The notes: generated from the sequence alone by a model not told the origin. A DNA stretch of 16,194 nucleotides from CAYJRR01 sp964372275 [NCBI: uncultured bacterium] (GCA_964372275.1 CAYJRR010000101.1:1-16194), one strand, 5' to 3'; counted from the stretch's first letter, positions 1 to 6,327 are shown. Numbers and translations: made by a program.

Positions 1-626
1 GCGATGCCATCTCGCTCTCCGGCGCGGCCGACGGCGCCCTGGCCGAGGTCGGGGCGATGCTCGTCCGGATGCGCGAGCTGGCGATCCAGTCTCTCAACGG
101 CTCGAACGGCACGGAGGAGCGCAAGACGATGGAGACCGAGTACCGGCTCCTGATCGACGAGATCGACCGGCTCGCCCAGGCCACGAAGTTCAACGGCGTG
201 GAGCTGATCGCCGGCGGAACCGACACCGTGTTCCAGGTCGGCAGCGAGAACAACAGCACCAACCGGATCACCGTCAGCGCGGTCAACGCGCTGGTGACCG
301 CGGCCGGCCTGAACATCTTCAGCACGCACGTCTCGAACGCCACGTCAGCCGGCGCCGCCGTCAACCGGATCGACACCGCCATCGACCTGGTGAGCGGTTA
401 CCGGGGCAAGTTCGGCGCGGCCCTGAACCGCGTCAACAGCACCGTCGCCGCCCTGGCCAGCATGATCCAGAACACCATGGCTGCGGAGAGCCGCATCCGC
501 GACGTCGACGTCGCCATGGAGACGGCCGAGTTCACGCGTGCCCAGGTGCAGCAACAGGCGGGCGTCGCCGTCCTTGCGCAGGCGAACACCCTCACCCAGT
601 CTGCGCTCCAGCTCCTCCGATTCTAG
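1..626 (+). CDS. fliC: Flagellin, paralogue 1 (5' end outside window)
   Basis: This is the C-terminal part of a flagellin, the filament subunit exported through the flagellar type III system. The reading frame is fixed by the first full codon at base 3 and gives 207 residues to the stop at 624-626. By comparison with the complete paralogue downstream, about 69 N-terminal residues are missing. Visible family hallmarks are the D1 helix motif RMRELAIQSLNG, the TKFNGVELI block, and the C-terminal D0 helix AESRIRDVDVAMETAEF followed by QQQAGVAVLAQANTL and the terminal LLRF. Over the shared 207 residues it differs from paralogue 2 at about six positions (for example GAML for GSML, GTDT for GNDT, FST for LST). 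It is followed by 308 non-coding bases, so it is probably not in the same transcript as the next flagellin. The symbol fliC is used generically. Confidence 0.96.
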   Translation, partial: DAISLSGAADGALAEVGAMLVRMRELAIQSLNGSNGTEERKTMETEYRLLIDEIDRLAQATKFNGVELIAGGTDTVFQVGSENNSTNRITVSAVNALVTAAGLNIFSTHVSNATSAGAAVNRIDTAIDLVSGYRGKFGAALNRVNSTVAALASMIQNTMAAESRIRDVDVAMETAEFTRAQVQQQAGVAVLAQANTLTQSALQLLRF

Positions 627-934
627 TGAAGGATCCGTCCCACCCACCGGCGCACGACGAAAAGGGCCGGCGGCGCACCCGGAAACCCACGCCGAAACCG
701 AATAGGTTCGTTCACGATGCAACCATCGCCTGACGACCGGCCCTTCGAGCGGTCGACGCCACGGTGTCCGCCACCTGGACCGGCAGACGGATCGACGATC
801 CGTCCGCCCGGCCCGCGTGTTCCGGCATCCGACTCCACGGCCCGTCGTCCCTCTTGCGGCAACGCTCCGATTCGGCGCCGACTCGGTCGGCCGTCCACGC
901 CCCTTTCTCTCACTCACACCACCAGGAGATCGCC
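627..934. other. Intergenic region before flagellin 2
   Basis: This 308-base gap has no convincing gene. It holds a perfect 8-bp hairpin at 786-804 (listed separately), a 9-bp inverted repeat AAGGGCCGG (662-670) with CCGGCCCTT (737-745) enclosing 66 bases, and an 11-mer CCGAAACCGAA at 692-702 that recurs at 4138-4148 upstream of flagellin 5. No match with correct spacing to sigma-28 (TAAA plus GCCGATAA) or sigma-54 (GG-N10-GC) promoters was found. The promoter for flagellins 2-4 presumably lies here, but it cannot be pinned down. Reading frames in this gap are GC-driven and have no recognisable protein. Confidence 0.6.
786..804 (+). repeat. Perfect 8-bp hairpin in the flagellin 2 leader
   Basis: GACGGATC (786-793) and GATCCGTC (797-804) are exact reverse complements around a 3-base GAC loop, 130 bases upstream of the flagellin 2 start. 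No U-tract follows, so it is not a canonical intrinsic terminator. If transcription starts upstream, it would be a stable structure in the 5' untranslated leader, where it could affect mRNA stability or translation. As DNA it is also a possible operator. The role is inferred; the symmetry is seen directly. Confidence 0.6.
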
Positions 935-1765
935 ATGGCAATGACCATCAACACCAACATCGCCAGCGTCGAGGCCCAGCGACACTTGTCGGTCAACTCC
1001 CGACGGCTCGAAAACTCGATTGCCCGACTTTCGAGCGGCCTCCGCATCGCCAGCGCCAGCGACGACGCGGTAGGACTCTCACTGTCGGAAAAGATGCGTG
1101 CCCAGATCCGGTCGCTCCGACAGGCGGAGCGGAACGCCGGCGACGCCATCTCGCTTTCGGGCGCGGCCGACGGCGCCCTGGCCGAAGTCGGCTCGATGCT
1201 CGTCCGGATGCGGGAGCTGGCGATCCAGTCGCTCAACGGGTCCAACGGCACCGAAGAGCGCAAGACGATGGAGACCGAGTACCGCCTCCTGATCGACGAG
1301 ATCGACCGCCTCGCCCAAGCCACAAAGTTCAACGGGGTCGAGCTGATCGCCGGCGGCAACGACACGGTGTTCCAGGTCGGAAGCGAGAACAACAGTACCA
1401 ACCGGATCACCGTCAGCGCCGTCAACGCGCTGGTCTCGGCGGCCGGACTGAACATCCTCAGCACTCACGTCTCGAACGCGGTGTCGGCCGGGGCCGCCGT
1501 CAACCGGATCGATACCGCCATCGACCTGGTGAGCGGCTACCGCGGAAAGTTCGGCGCGGCGCTCAACCGCGTCAACAGCACCGTGGCCGCGCTGGCCAGC
1601 ATGATCCAGAACACCATGGCAGCGGAGAGTCGCATCCGCGACGTCGACGTGGCGCTGGAAACCGCCGAATTCACCAGGGCCCAGGTGCAGCAGCAGGCCG
1701 GCGTCGCGGTTCTAGCGCAAGCGAACACCCTCACCCAGTCCGCTCTGCAGCTCCTTCGTTTCTAG
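935..1765 (+). CDS. fliC: Flagellin, paralogue 2
   Basis: This is a complete 276-residue flagellin. The start at 935 is set by AGGAG at 924-928 with six bases of spacing and by alignment of MAMTINTNIASVEAQRHLS with flagellin N-termini; the open frame upstream of 935 is non-coding. The N-terminal D0/D1 domain covers about residues 5-140, with RLSSGLRIASASDDAVGLSLSEKMRAQIRSL from residue 31, followed by RNAGDAISL and RMRELAIQ. The C-terminal domain covers about 190-276 and ends SALQLLRF. There is only a short central segment, so the monomer lacks the large surface-exposed D2/D3 domains of enteric flagellins. It differs from paralogue 3 at about six residues. It is probably the first gene of a fla2-fla3-fla4-fliS operon, with gaps of 67, 51 and 36 bases. 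Confidence 0.98.
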   Translation: MAMTINTNIASVEAQRHLSVNSRRLENSIARLSSGLRIASASDDAVGLSLSEKMRAQIRSLRQAERNAGDAISLSGAADGALAEVGSMLVRMRELAIQSLNGSNGTEERKTMETEYRLLIDEIDRLAQATKFNGVELIAGGNDTVFQVGSENNSTNRITVSAVNALVSAAGLNILSTHVSNAVSAGAAVNRIDTAIDLVSGYRGKFGAALNRVNSTVAALASMIQNTMAAESRIRDVDVALETAEFTRAQVQQQAGVAVLAQANTLTQSALQLLRF

Positions 1766-1832
1766 CTCCGCGACCGGCCCGCGCGGTCGTTCCGGATCCC
1801 GGTTCCTACACCCACTACACCAGGAGTGAGAC

Positions 1833-2663
1833 ATGGCACTGACCATCAATACCAACATCGCCAGCGTCGAGGCCCAGCGACACCTTTCGGTAAATTCCCG
1901 CCGACTGGAGAACTCCATCGCTCGACTTTCGAGCGGCCTCCGCATCGCAACCGCGAGCGACGACGCGGTAGGCCTCTCGTTGTCGGAGAAGATGCGGGCT
2001 CAGATCCGATCGCTCCGGCAGGCCGAGCGGAACGCCGGCGACGCCATCTCTCTTTCCGGCGCGGCCGATGGCGCGCTGGCCGAGGTCGGCTCGATGCTCG
2101 TCCGGATGCGGGAGCTGGCGATTCAGTCGCTCAACGGATCCAACGGCACGGAAGAGCGAAAGACGATGGAGACCGAGTACCGGCTCCTGATCGACGAGAT
2201 CGACCGGCTCGCCCAGGCCACGAAGTTCAACGGCGTCGAACTGATCGCCGGGGGCAACAGCACGGTGTTCCAGGTCGGAAGCGAGAACAACAGCACCAAC
2301 CGTATCACCGTCAGCGCGGTCAATGCGCTGGTCTCGGCGGCCGGACTGAACATCCTCAGCACCCACGTCTCGAACGCCGTCTCGGCCGGGGCCGCCGTCA
2401 ATCGGATCGACACCGCCATCGACCTGGTGAGCGGGTACCGCGGAAAGTTCGGCGCGGCGCTCAATCGCGTCAACAGCACCATCGCCGCACTGGCCAGCAT
2501 GATCCAGAACACCATGGCCGCGGAAAGCCGCATCCGCGACGTCGACGTGGCGATGGAAACCGCCGAGTTCACGCGATCCCAGGTCCAGCAGCAGGCCGGC
2601 GTCGCCGTGCTCGCTCAAGCGAACACCCTCACCCAGTCCGCGCTCCAGCTGCTCCGATTCTAG
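1833..2663 (+). CDS. fliC: Flagellin, paralogue 3
   Basis: This is a complete 276-residue flagellin, second gene of the probable operon. It has AGGAG at 1822-1826 six bases before the ATG. It begins MALTINTNIASVEAQ and has the same domain layout as paralogue 2: LSSGLRIATASDD in the N-terminal helix, RMRELAIQSLNG in D1, and AESRIRDVDVAMETAEFTRSQVQQQAG near the C-terminus. Substitutions relative to paralogue 2 are conservative (M3L, S40T, D-to-S in the GGNxT loop, V-to-I, L-to-M, A-to-S). Silent third-base differences are much more frequent, so the copies are under strong purifying selection and are not a fresh duplication. The short spacer shares an A/C-rich, low-structure sequence before the ribosome-binding site with paralogue 2 (CACCAGGAG in both). 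Confidence 0.98.
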   Translation: MALTINTNIASVEAQRHLSVNSRRLENSIARLSSGLRIATASDDAVGLSLSEKMRAQIRSLRQAERNAGDAISLSGAADGALAEVGSMLVRMRELAIQSLNGSNGTEERKTMETEYRLLIDEIDRLAQATKFNGVELIAGGNSTVFQVGSENNSTNRITVSAVNALVSAAGLNILSTHVSNAVSAGAAVNRIDTAIDLVSGYRGKFGAALNRVNSTIAALASMIQNTMAAESRIRDVDVAMETAEFTRSQVQQQAGVAVLAQANTLTQSALQLLRF

Positions 2664-2714
2664 CCACGCGCCCACGGTCGCCCGCCCGTTCGAACACTCA
2701 CGAGGGGAAGGCCT

Positions 2715-3545
2715 ATGGCATTGACCATCGCGAACAACATCGCCAGCGTCGAGGCACAACGACACCTGTCGGTCAATTCACGCCGACTTGAGAGCTCCAT
2801 CGCTCGATTGTCGAGCGGCCTCCGGATCGCAACCGCGAGCGACGACGCGGTCGGGCTCTCTTTGTCGGAGAAGATGCGTGCCCAGATCCGATCGCTCCGG
2901 CAGGCCGAACGGAATGCCGGCGACGCCGTCTCGCTTTCCGGAGCGGCCGACGGCGCGTTGGCCGAGGTCGGGTCGATGCTCACCCGAATGCGGGAGTTGG
3001 CGATCCAATCGCTCAACGGCTCGAACGGCACCGAGGAGCGCAAGACGATGGAGACCGAGTACCGGCTCCTCATCGCCGAGATCGACCGGCTCGCCCAGGC
3101 CACGAAGTTCAACGGCGTCGAATTGATCGCCGGCGGCAGCAGCACCGTGTTCCAGGTCGGAAGCGAGAACGACAGTACCAACCGGATCACCGTCAGCGCC
3201 GTCAACGCGCTGGTCTCGGCGGCCGGACTGAACGTCCTCAGCACCCACGTCTCGAACGCCGTCTCGGCCGGAGCTGCCGTCAACCGGATCGACACCGCCA
3301 TCGACCTGGTGAGCGGCTACCGCGGAAAGTTCGGCGCGGCGCTCAATCGCGTCAACAGCACCATCGCCGCCCTGGCCAGCATGATCCAGAACACCATGGC
3401 CGCGGAAAGCCGCATCCGCGATGTCGACGTGGCGCTGGAGACCGCCGAGTTCACGCGGGCCCAGGTCCAACAGCAGGCCGGCGTCGCCGTGCTGGCCCAG
3501 GCGAACACCCTCACCCAGTCCGCGATCGCGCTGCTGCGTTTCTGA
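2715..3545 (+). CDS. fliC: Flagellin, paralogue 4
   Basis: This is a complete 276-residue flagellin. AGGGGA at 2703-2708 lies six bases before the ATG. It is the most diverged of the four closely similar copies, with about 13 replacements against paralogue 3. These include TIANN for TINTN near the N-terminus, LTRM for LVRM, IAEID for IDEID, SENDS for SENNS, and a C-terminus of SAIALLRF rather than SALQLLRF. The changes fall in both the D0 ends and the central loop, so it could have a somewhat different polymer position or polymerisation property, though this is only inferred. It ends 36 bases before the FliS-like gene, the usual flagellin-chaperone arrangement. Confidence 0.98.
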   Translation: MALTIANNIASVEAQRHLSVNSRRLESSIARLSSGLRIATASDDAVGLSLSEKMRAQIRSLRQAERNAGDAVSLSGAADGALAEVGSMLTRMRELAIQSLNGSNGTEERKTMETEYRLLIAEIDRLAQATKFNGVELIAGGSSTVFQVGSENDSTNRITVSAVNALVSAAGLNVLSTHVSNAVSAGAAVNRIDTAIDLVSGYRGKFGAALNRVNSTIAALASMIQNTMAAESRIRDVDVALETAEFTRAQVQQQAGVAVLAQANTLTQSAIALLRF

Positions 3546-3581
3546 TCCCGTAGCTCGAATCTCGAACGCCGGAGAGACACC

Positions 3582-3965
3582 ATGAACGGACGGCCGACGC
3601 GCGAATGCGCGCCCGTGGCCCCTGCGAACTCCTGGGACTCCACCCTCCTGCTATACGACACGGCCCTCCAGGCCGCGTATCGGGCTGAGCAGGCAATTCG
3701 CCGCGGGGACGATGGCGACCGGCGCCAATGCCTTTCCCGAGCGCTCACGTGCGTGCGCGAGATCTCGGCGTCCGGAGACCTCGGCCTGACACCCGAGCGA
3801 CGCGCCCTTCGCGCGCGGATCCATTCGAGACTGACCGGCCTCCTCTTCACCGCAAACGCCGGCTCGGCGCTGGCCGCGTTGTCGACCGCCTCCCGGATCC
3901 TCGCCGTTCTGCGCGCAGGACACCTTTCCACGGACCGACAGCCGACATCCGCCCTCCTGCACTGA
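3582..3965 (+). CDS. fliS: FliS-like flagellin export chaperone
   Basis: This 127-residue protein is the size of FliS, the cytosolic four-helix chaperone that binds the C-terminal disordered tail of flagellin and prevents premature polymerisation. The recognisable FliS pattern starts with TLLLYDTALQAAYRAEQAIRRGD (residues 21-43), matching the family's LYDGAI...A..AI..GD helix. It continues with CLSRALTCVREISAS (50-64), RIHSRLTGLLFTAN (79-92, where FliS has L..LY.Y....L..AN) and RILAVLRAGHL (105-115). The N-terminus is unusually polar and contains Cys9. GGAGAG at 3571-3576 is a good ribosome-binding site five bases before the ATG. Its place at the end of fla2-fla3-fla4 supports the call. The match is by pattern, not by strong identity, so this is a divergent FliS. 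Confidence 0.8.
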   Translation: MNGRPTRECAPVAPANSWDSTLLLYDTALQAAYRAEQAIRRGDDGDRRQCLSRALTCVREISASGDLGLTPERRALRARIHSRLTGLLFTANAGSALAALSTASRILAVLRAGHLSTDRQPTSALLH

Positions 3966-3976
3966 AAGGAGCCGCC

Positions 3977-4021
3977 ATGCCAATGACGCCACCGGGCACC
4001 GGACCGCCCGCCACCGCCTGA
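3977..4021 (+). CDS. Possible 14-residue mini-ORF after fliS
   Basis: Eleven bases after the fliS stop there is an ATG preceded by AAAGGAG (3965-3971), one of the best ribosome-binding sites in the window. The frame encodes only MPMTPPGTGPPATA before TGA at 4019-4021. It is rich in proline and threonine, with no recognisable domain. It could be a translated leader or small peptide, the start of a decayed gene, or a chance frame. The strong ribosome-binding site is the only support. Confidence 0.3.
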   Translation: MPMTPPGTGPPATA

Positions 4022-4277
4022 CCGACTCACGCGGCACGCACATCGAGAACGCTCGCCACCCGAGGCACCCGATTCGCCACCGCCGCTCGAAGGCCGGCGG
4101 ACCGTTTCACCGGACGACGCGGGATCGACCGCCGAGACCGAAACCGAAACGCACCGAAGCGCGATGTCACGCAGGAACGGCGACCTCTCGGACTTTTAAC
4201 GAATCAATTAGTTCTTAAAACACGGACGGACCGAGCCCCCGGAAGGACCGGCGGGCCGGATCAAAGGGGAAATCGAA
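4022..4277. other. Intergenic region before flagellin 5
   Basis: This gap of about 256 bases (312 from the fliS stop) has no supported gene beyond the mini-ORF. The left part is GC-rich. At 4132-4157 there is a short imperfect repetition of ACCGAA, including CCGAAACCGAA (4138-4148), which also occurs upstream of flagellin 2. The right part carries the AT-rich imperfect palindrome at 4194-4220. The ribosome-binding site AAAGGGGA (4263-4270) precedes flagellin 5. A GGCACG at 4033-4038 was checked as a sigma-54 element but lacks the GC dinucleotide at the right spacing. Confidence 0.6.
4194..4220. promoter_or_regulatory. AT-rich imperfect palindrome upstream of flagellin 5
   Basis: The segment starts TTTTAA (4194-4199), ends with its exact complement TTAAAA (4215-4220), and is centred on AATT (4206-4209). 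GAA (4201-4203) and TTC (4212-4214) also pair, offset by one extra base on the left. It is the most AT-rich stretch of its length in a strongly GC-rich window, and it sits 57 bases upstream of the flagellin 5 start. This suits a promoter core, UP-like element or regulator binding site. No specific sigma-factor consensus is matched. Confidence 0.45.
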
Positions 4278-5114
4278 ATGTCCATCTTCATCAATTCGAA
4301 CCAGGCGAGCATCACCGCGCAACGAAGTCTCGCGGAGAGCACCCGACGCCTCGAGCGATCCGTCGCCCGACTGTCGAGCGGACTTCGCATCAATACCGGC
4401 GCGGACGACCCGGCCGGACTCGCGATCTCCGACAGACTCAAGGCGCAGATCCGGTCCTACCAGCAGGCGCAGCGGAACGGAGCCGACGCCGCCTCCCTGT
4501 CCGCGCTCGCGGACGGTCAAGCCGGCGAGATCACCGAACTGCTCGTCCGGATGCGCGAGCTTGCCGTCGAGGCGTTGAACGGCACCACCACGACAAGCGA
4601 CAGGGAAGCGCTCGACGAGGAGTACCAGGACCTGATCGACGAGATCGACCGCATTGCCAAGACCACCGAGTTCAACGGGATCAATCTCCTGGACGGAACG
4701 GTGAGCTCGATCGAGTTCCAGATCGGCATCGCGAGCGCCGCGGCCGATCGGATCAAGCTGAGCCTCACCGATCTCACCGTCTCGAGCGGCGGACTCGACG
4801 TCGGCTCGACGACCCTCGACGACACCGCCGCGAACATCCAGAACTACATCGACAAGATCGACACCGCCATCGACGAGGTGAGCAAGGCTCGCAGCAAGTT
4901 CGGAGGAACCTCCGCCCGCGTCGACTTCGCCCTCTCCGCCATTGGAACGCTCGTGCAGAACCTTTCGGCGGCGGAAAGTCGGATCCGCGATCTCGACATC
5001 GCGGCGGAGACCGCGGAGTTCGCGCGAAACCAACTGATGCAGGAGGCCGGCGTCGCGGTACTCGCCCAGGCGAACTCGCTCCCGGAGATCGCGATCTCGC
5101 TCCTTCGGTTCTAG
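4278..5114 (+). CDS. fliC: Divergent flagellin 5
   Basis: This is a complete 278-residue flagellin with AAAGGGGA (4263-4270) seven bases before the ATG. It begins MSIFINSNQASITAQRSLAES and carries RLSSGLRINTGADDPAGLAISDRLKAQIRS from residue 31, RMRELAVEALNG in D1, and TTEFNGINLLDG. The C-terminal helix is AESRIRDLDIAAETAEFARNQLMQEAGVAVLAQANSLPEIAISLLRF. It is clearly orthodox: it keeps the ADDPAGLAIS and ANxLP motifs of typical flagellins that copies 1-4 have altered to SDDAVGLSLS and ANTLT. The central part is unrelated in detail to copies 1-4 (SIEFQIGIASAAADRIKLSLTD). With its own upstream region it is probably expressed separately and may build a distinct filament section; that role is inference. 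Confidence 0.97.
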   Translation: MSIFINSNQASITAQRSLAESTRRLERSVARLSSGLRINTGADDPAGLAISDRLKAQIRSYQQAQRNGADAASLSALADGQAGEITELLVRMRELAVEALNGTTTTSDREALDEEYQDLIDEIDRIAKTTEFNGINLLDGTVSSIEFQIGIASAAADRIKLSLTDLTVSSGGLDVGSTTLDDTAANIQNYIDKIDTAIDEVSKARSKFGGTSARVDFALSAIGTLVQNLSAAESRIRDLDIAAETAEFARNQLMQEAGVAVLAQANSLPEIAISLLRF

Positions 5115-5210
5115 CCCCCCGCTTCCTGCGAAAACCGCTCCATTCCGTACGTGAACCTGATCGGACGAATGACCTTCGCCTCGCCGCCGTTCGCCGGGCA
5201 CGACCGATAC

Positions 5211-5243
5211 GGGAGAGTTACCCCCTTTTCTCTCCCGCGGCGT
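5211..5243. repeat. Hairpin repeat, copy A
   Basis: A perfect 7-bp stem, GGGAGAG (5211-5217) with CTCTCCC (5230-5236), encloses the 12-base loop TTACCCCCTTTT and is followed by GCGGCGT. Copy B has the same loop core (ACCCCCTTT), the same GCGGCGT flank and a differently composed but still perfect stem. The form resembles REP-like extragenic palindromes, but no REP family or RAYT transposase is identifiable from this window. Confidence 0.7.
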
Positions 5244-5345
5244 GCCCGGCGGCCGGCGTCGAGGCGATGCCCTCGCGCAGCTTGCCGTCCGCCGTCGGCT
5301 TCCGGTCGAACTTCGCCTCGTCTTCGGAGTCGCGGCGCCGCCCGT

Positions 5346-5376
5346 GGGAAGTCACCCCCTTTCTTCCCCGCGGCGT
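5346..5376. repeat. Hairpin repeat, copy B
   Basis: A perfect 6-bp stem, GGGAAG (5346-5351) with CTTCCC (5363-5368), encloses the 11-base loop TCACCCCCTTT and is followed by CGCGGCGT. Compared with copy A, the inner stem changes on both arms together (GAGAG/CTCTC to GAAG/CTTC), while the loop differs only at its second base and by one T. Paired changes with a conserved loop point to selection for the hairpin or to membership of a repeat family. Confidence 0.7.
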
Positions 5377-5472
5377 CGCACTCCGGAGACGCGCCGACGG
5401 CCGCAGCGCCGTATCGCGGAAGACTCGTTGGACAACGTCGCACGGCGTCGCCGCCGTAGAGGTCCGCCGACC

Positions 5473-6303
5473 ATGAACGTGACCATTCGAACGAACGTCT
5501 ATTCGCTCGTCGCGCGTCGCAACATCGCCCAGGCCACACGCGATATCGAGCGCTCCGTCGAGAGACTCTCGTCCGGACTCCGCATCAACTCGGCCGCCGA
5601 CGACCCGTCGGGCCTTCGGATTGCTGACGGATTGAAGTCGAAGATCCGATCGCTGGAATCGGCGCGACGCAATGCCGAAGACGGAGTCTCGCTGACCGAC
5701 GTCGCGGACGGTACGCTCGACGAGGTGAACAACATGCTCACGCGAATGCGCGAGCTCGCCGTCGAATCTCTCAATGGCACGCTGTCCACCGACGACCGGG
5801 ACGTGCTCCAGGAGGAGTTCGACGACCTCCGCGACGAGATCGGCCGGCTCGCATCCACCACCGAGTTCAACGACATCGGTCTGCTGGACGGGCAGGTGAC
5901 GTCGGTCAAGATACACGTGGGCCATGATCCGGGCGCGGTCAATCGCGTCACCATCGAACTCGCCGACACCCGGGTCACCACGCTCGGGATCGCCACGATC
6001 ATGGTGAACGTCGGCACGACGGCGTCCGACACCGCTATCGACAAGCTGGACATCGCCATCGGAAAGGTCTCCGAAGCGCGCGGAAAGTTCGGGGCCGCCG
6101 CCTCCCGGCTCGAGGCTGCAGAGTCTTCGATCGATTCCCTTCTCGCCGGGTTCGGATCGGCGGAGAGCGCGATCCGGGACGCCGACATCGCCGCGGAGAC
6201 GGCCGACCTGGTCCGGTCGCAGATCATCCAGGAGGCCGGGATCGCGGTGCTGACCCAGTCGCAATCGATCTACAGGACGGCGCTGAAGTTGCTGTCGTTT
6301 TGA
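5473..6303 (+). CDS. fliC: Divergent flagellin 6
   Basis: This is a complete 276-residue flagellin. The start at 5473 (MNVTIRTNVYSLVARRNIAQATRDIERSVERLSSGLRIN) is chosen by alignment to flagellin N-termini; AGAGG at 5458-5462 lies ten bases upstream, weaker and more distant than in the other copies. Hallmarks are SAADDPSGLRIADGLKSKIRSL, RMRELAVESLNG, TTEFNDIGLLDG, then AESAIRDADIAAETADLVRSQIIQEAGIAVLTQSQSIYRTALKLLSF at the C-terminus. It is about equally distant from copies 1-4 and from flagellin 5, and has the unusual SQSIYRTA in place of AN.xP/T. It lies only 24 bases before the BNR gene, so it is probably the first gene of the fla6-BNR-pseB-pseC-fapA unit. A minor filament or hook-proximal flagellin is possible but unproven. 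Confidence 0.95.
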   Translation: MNVTIRTNVYSLVARRNIAQATRDIERSVERLSSGLRINSAADDPSGLRIADGLKSKIRSLESARRNAEDGVSLTDVADGTLDEVNNMLTRMRELAVESLNGTLSTDDRDVLQEEFDDLRDEIGRLASTTEFNDIGLLDGQVTSVKIHVGHDPGAVNRVTIELADTRVTTLGIATIMVNVGTTASDTAIDKLDIAIGKVSEARGKFGAAASRLEAAESSIDSLLAGFGSAESAIRDADIAAETADLVRSQIIQEAGIAVLTQSQSIYRTALKLLSF

Positions 6304-6327
6304 ACCGCGGTCTACGATGCGTGGGTG

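Larger units (their letters stand above)
5115..5472. other. Intergenic region before flagellin 6, with paired hairpin repeats
   Basis: No forward gene is supported in this 358-base gap. It contains two related hairpins at 5211-5243 and 5346-5376 in the same orientation, 102 bases apart. The reverse strand between and beyond them reads in protein-like frames with high G/C at third positions, notably across about 5244-5340, but no family is recognisable. It may therefore be a dispersed repeat or a decayed reverse-strand coding remnant. The frame open into flagellin 6 from the left (5242) is arginine-rich and does not look translated. AGAGG at 5458-5462 is the probable ribosome-binding site of flagellin 6. 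Confidence 0.55.

Noticed and set aside
691-698. Sigma-28-like -10 element GCCGAAAC
   Set aside because: It matches six of eight consensus bases, but there is no TAAA-type -35 element at the required spacing.
764-934. N-terminal extension of flagellin 2 from 764
   Set aside because: Flagellin N-termini begin at MAMTINTN, and AGGAG at 924-928 marks the start at 935. The extension is arginine/proline-rich and unrelated to flagellins.
1775-1791. GACCG/CGGTC inverted repeat between flagellins 2 and 3
   Set aside because: The stem is only 5 bp with no T-tract, too weak to call a terminator or attenuator.
1815-2765. Reverse-strand frames across the flagellin copies
   Set aside because: They recur in each paralogue because the sense strand is conserved, have antisense-type composition, and match no family.
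1-3545. Flagellin copies as an IS or integron-like repeat array
   Set aside because: The repeats are intact coding genes with individual ribosome-binding sites. There are no terminal inverted repeats, attachment sites or recombinase in the window.
4033-4046. Sigma-54-like GGCACG element
   Set aside because: Ten bases after the GG the sequence is GA, not GC, so the -12 element is missing.
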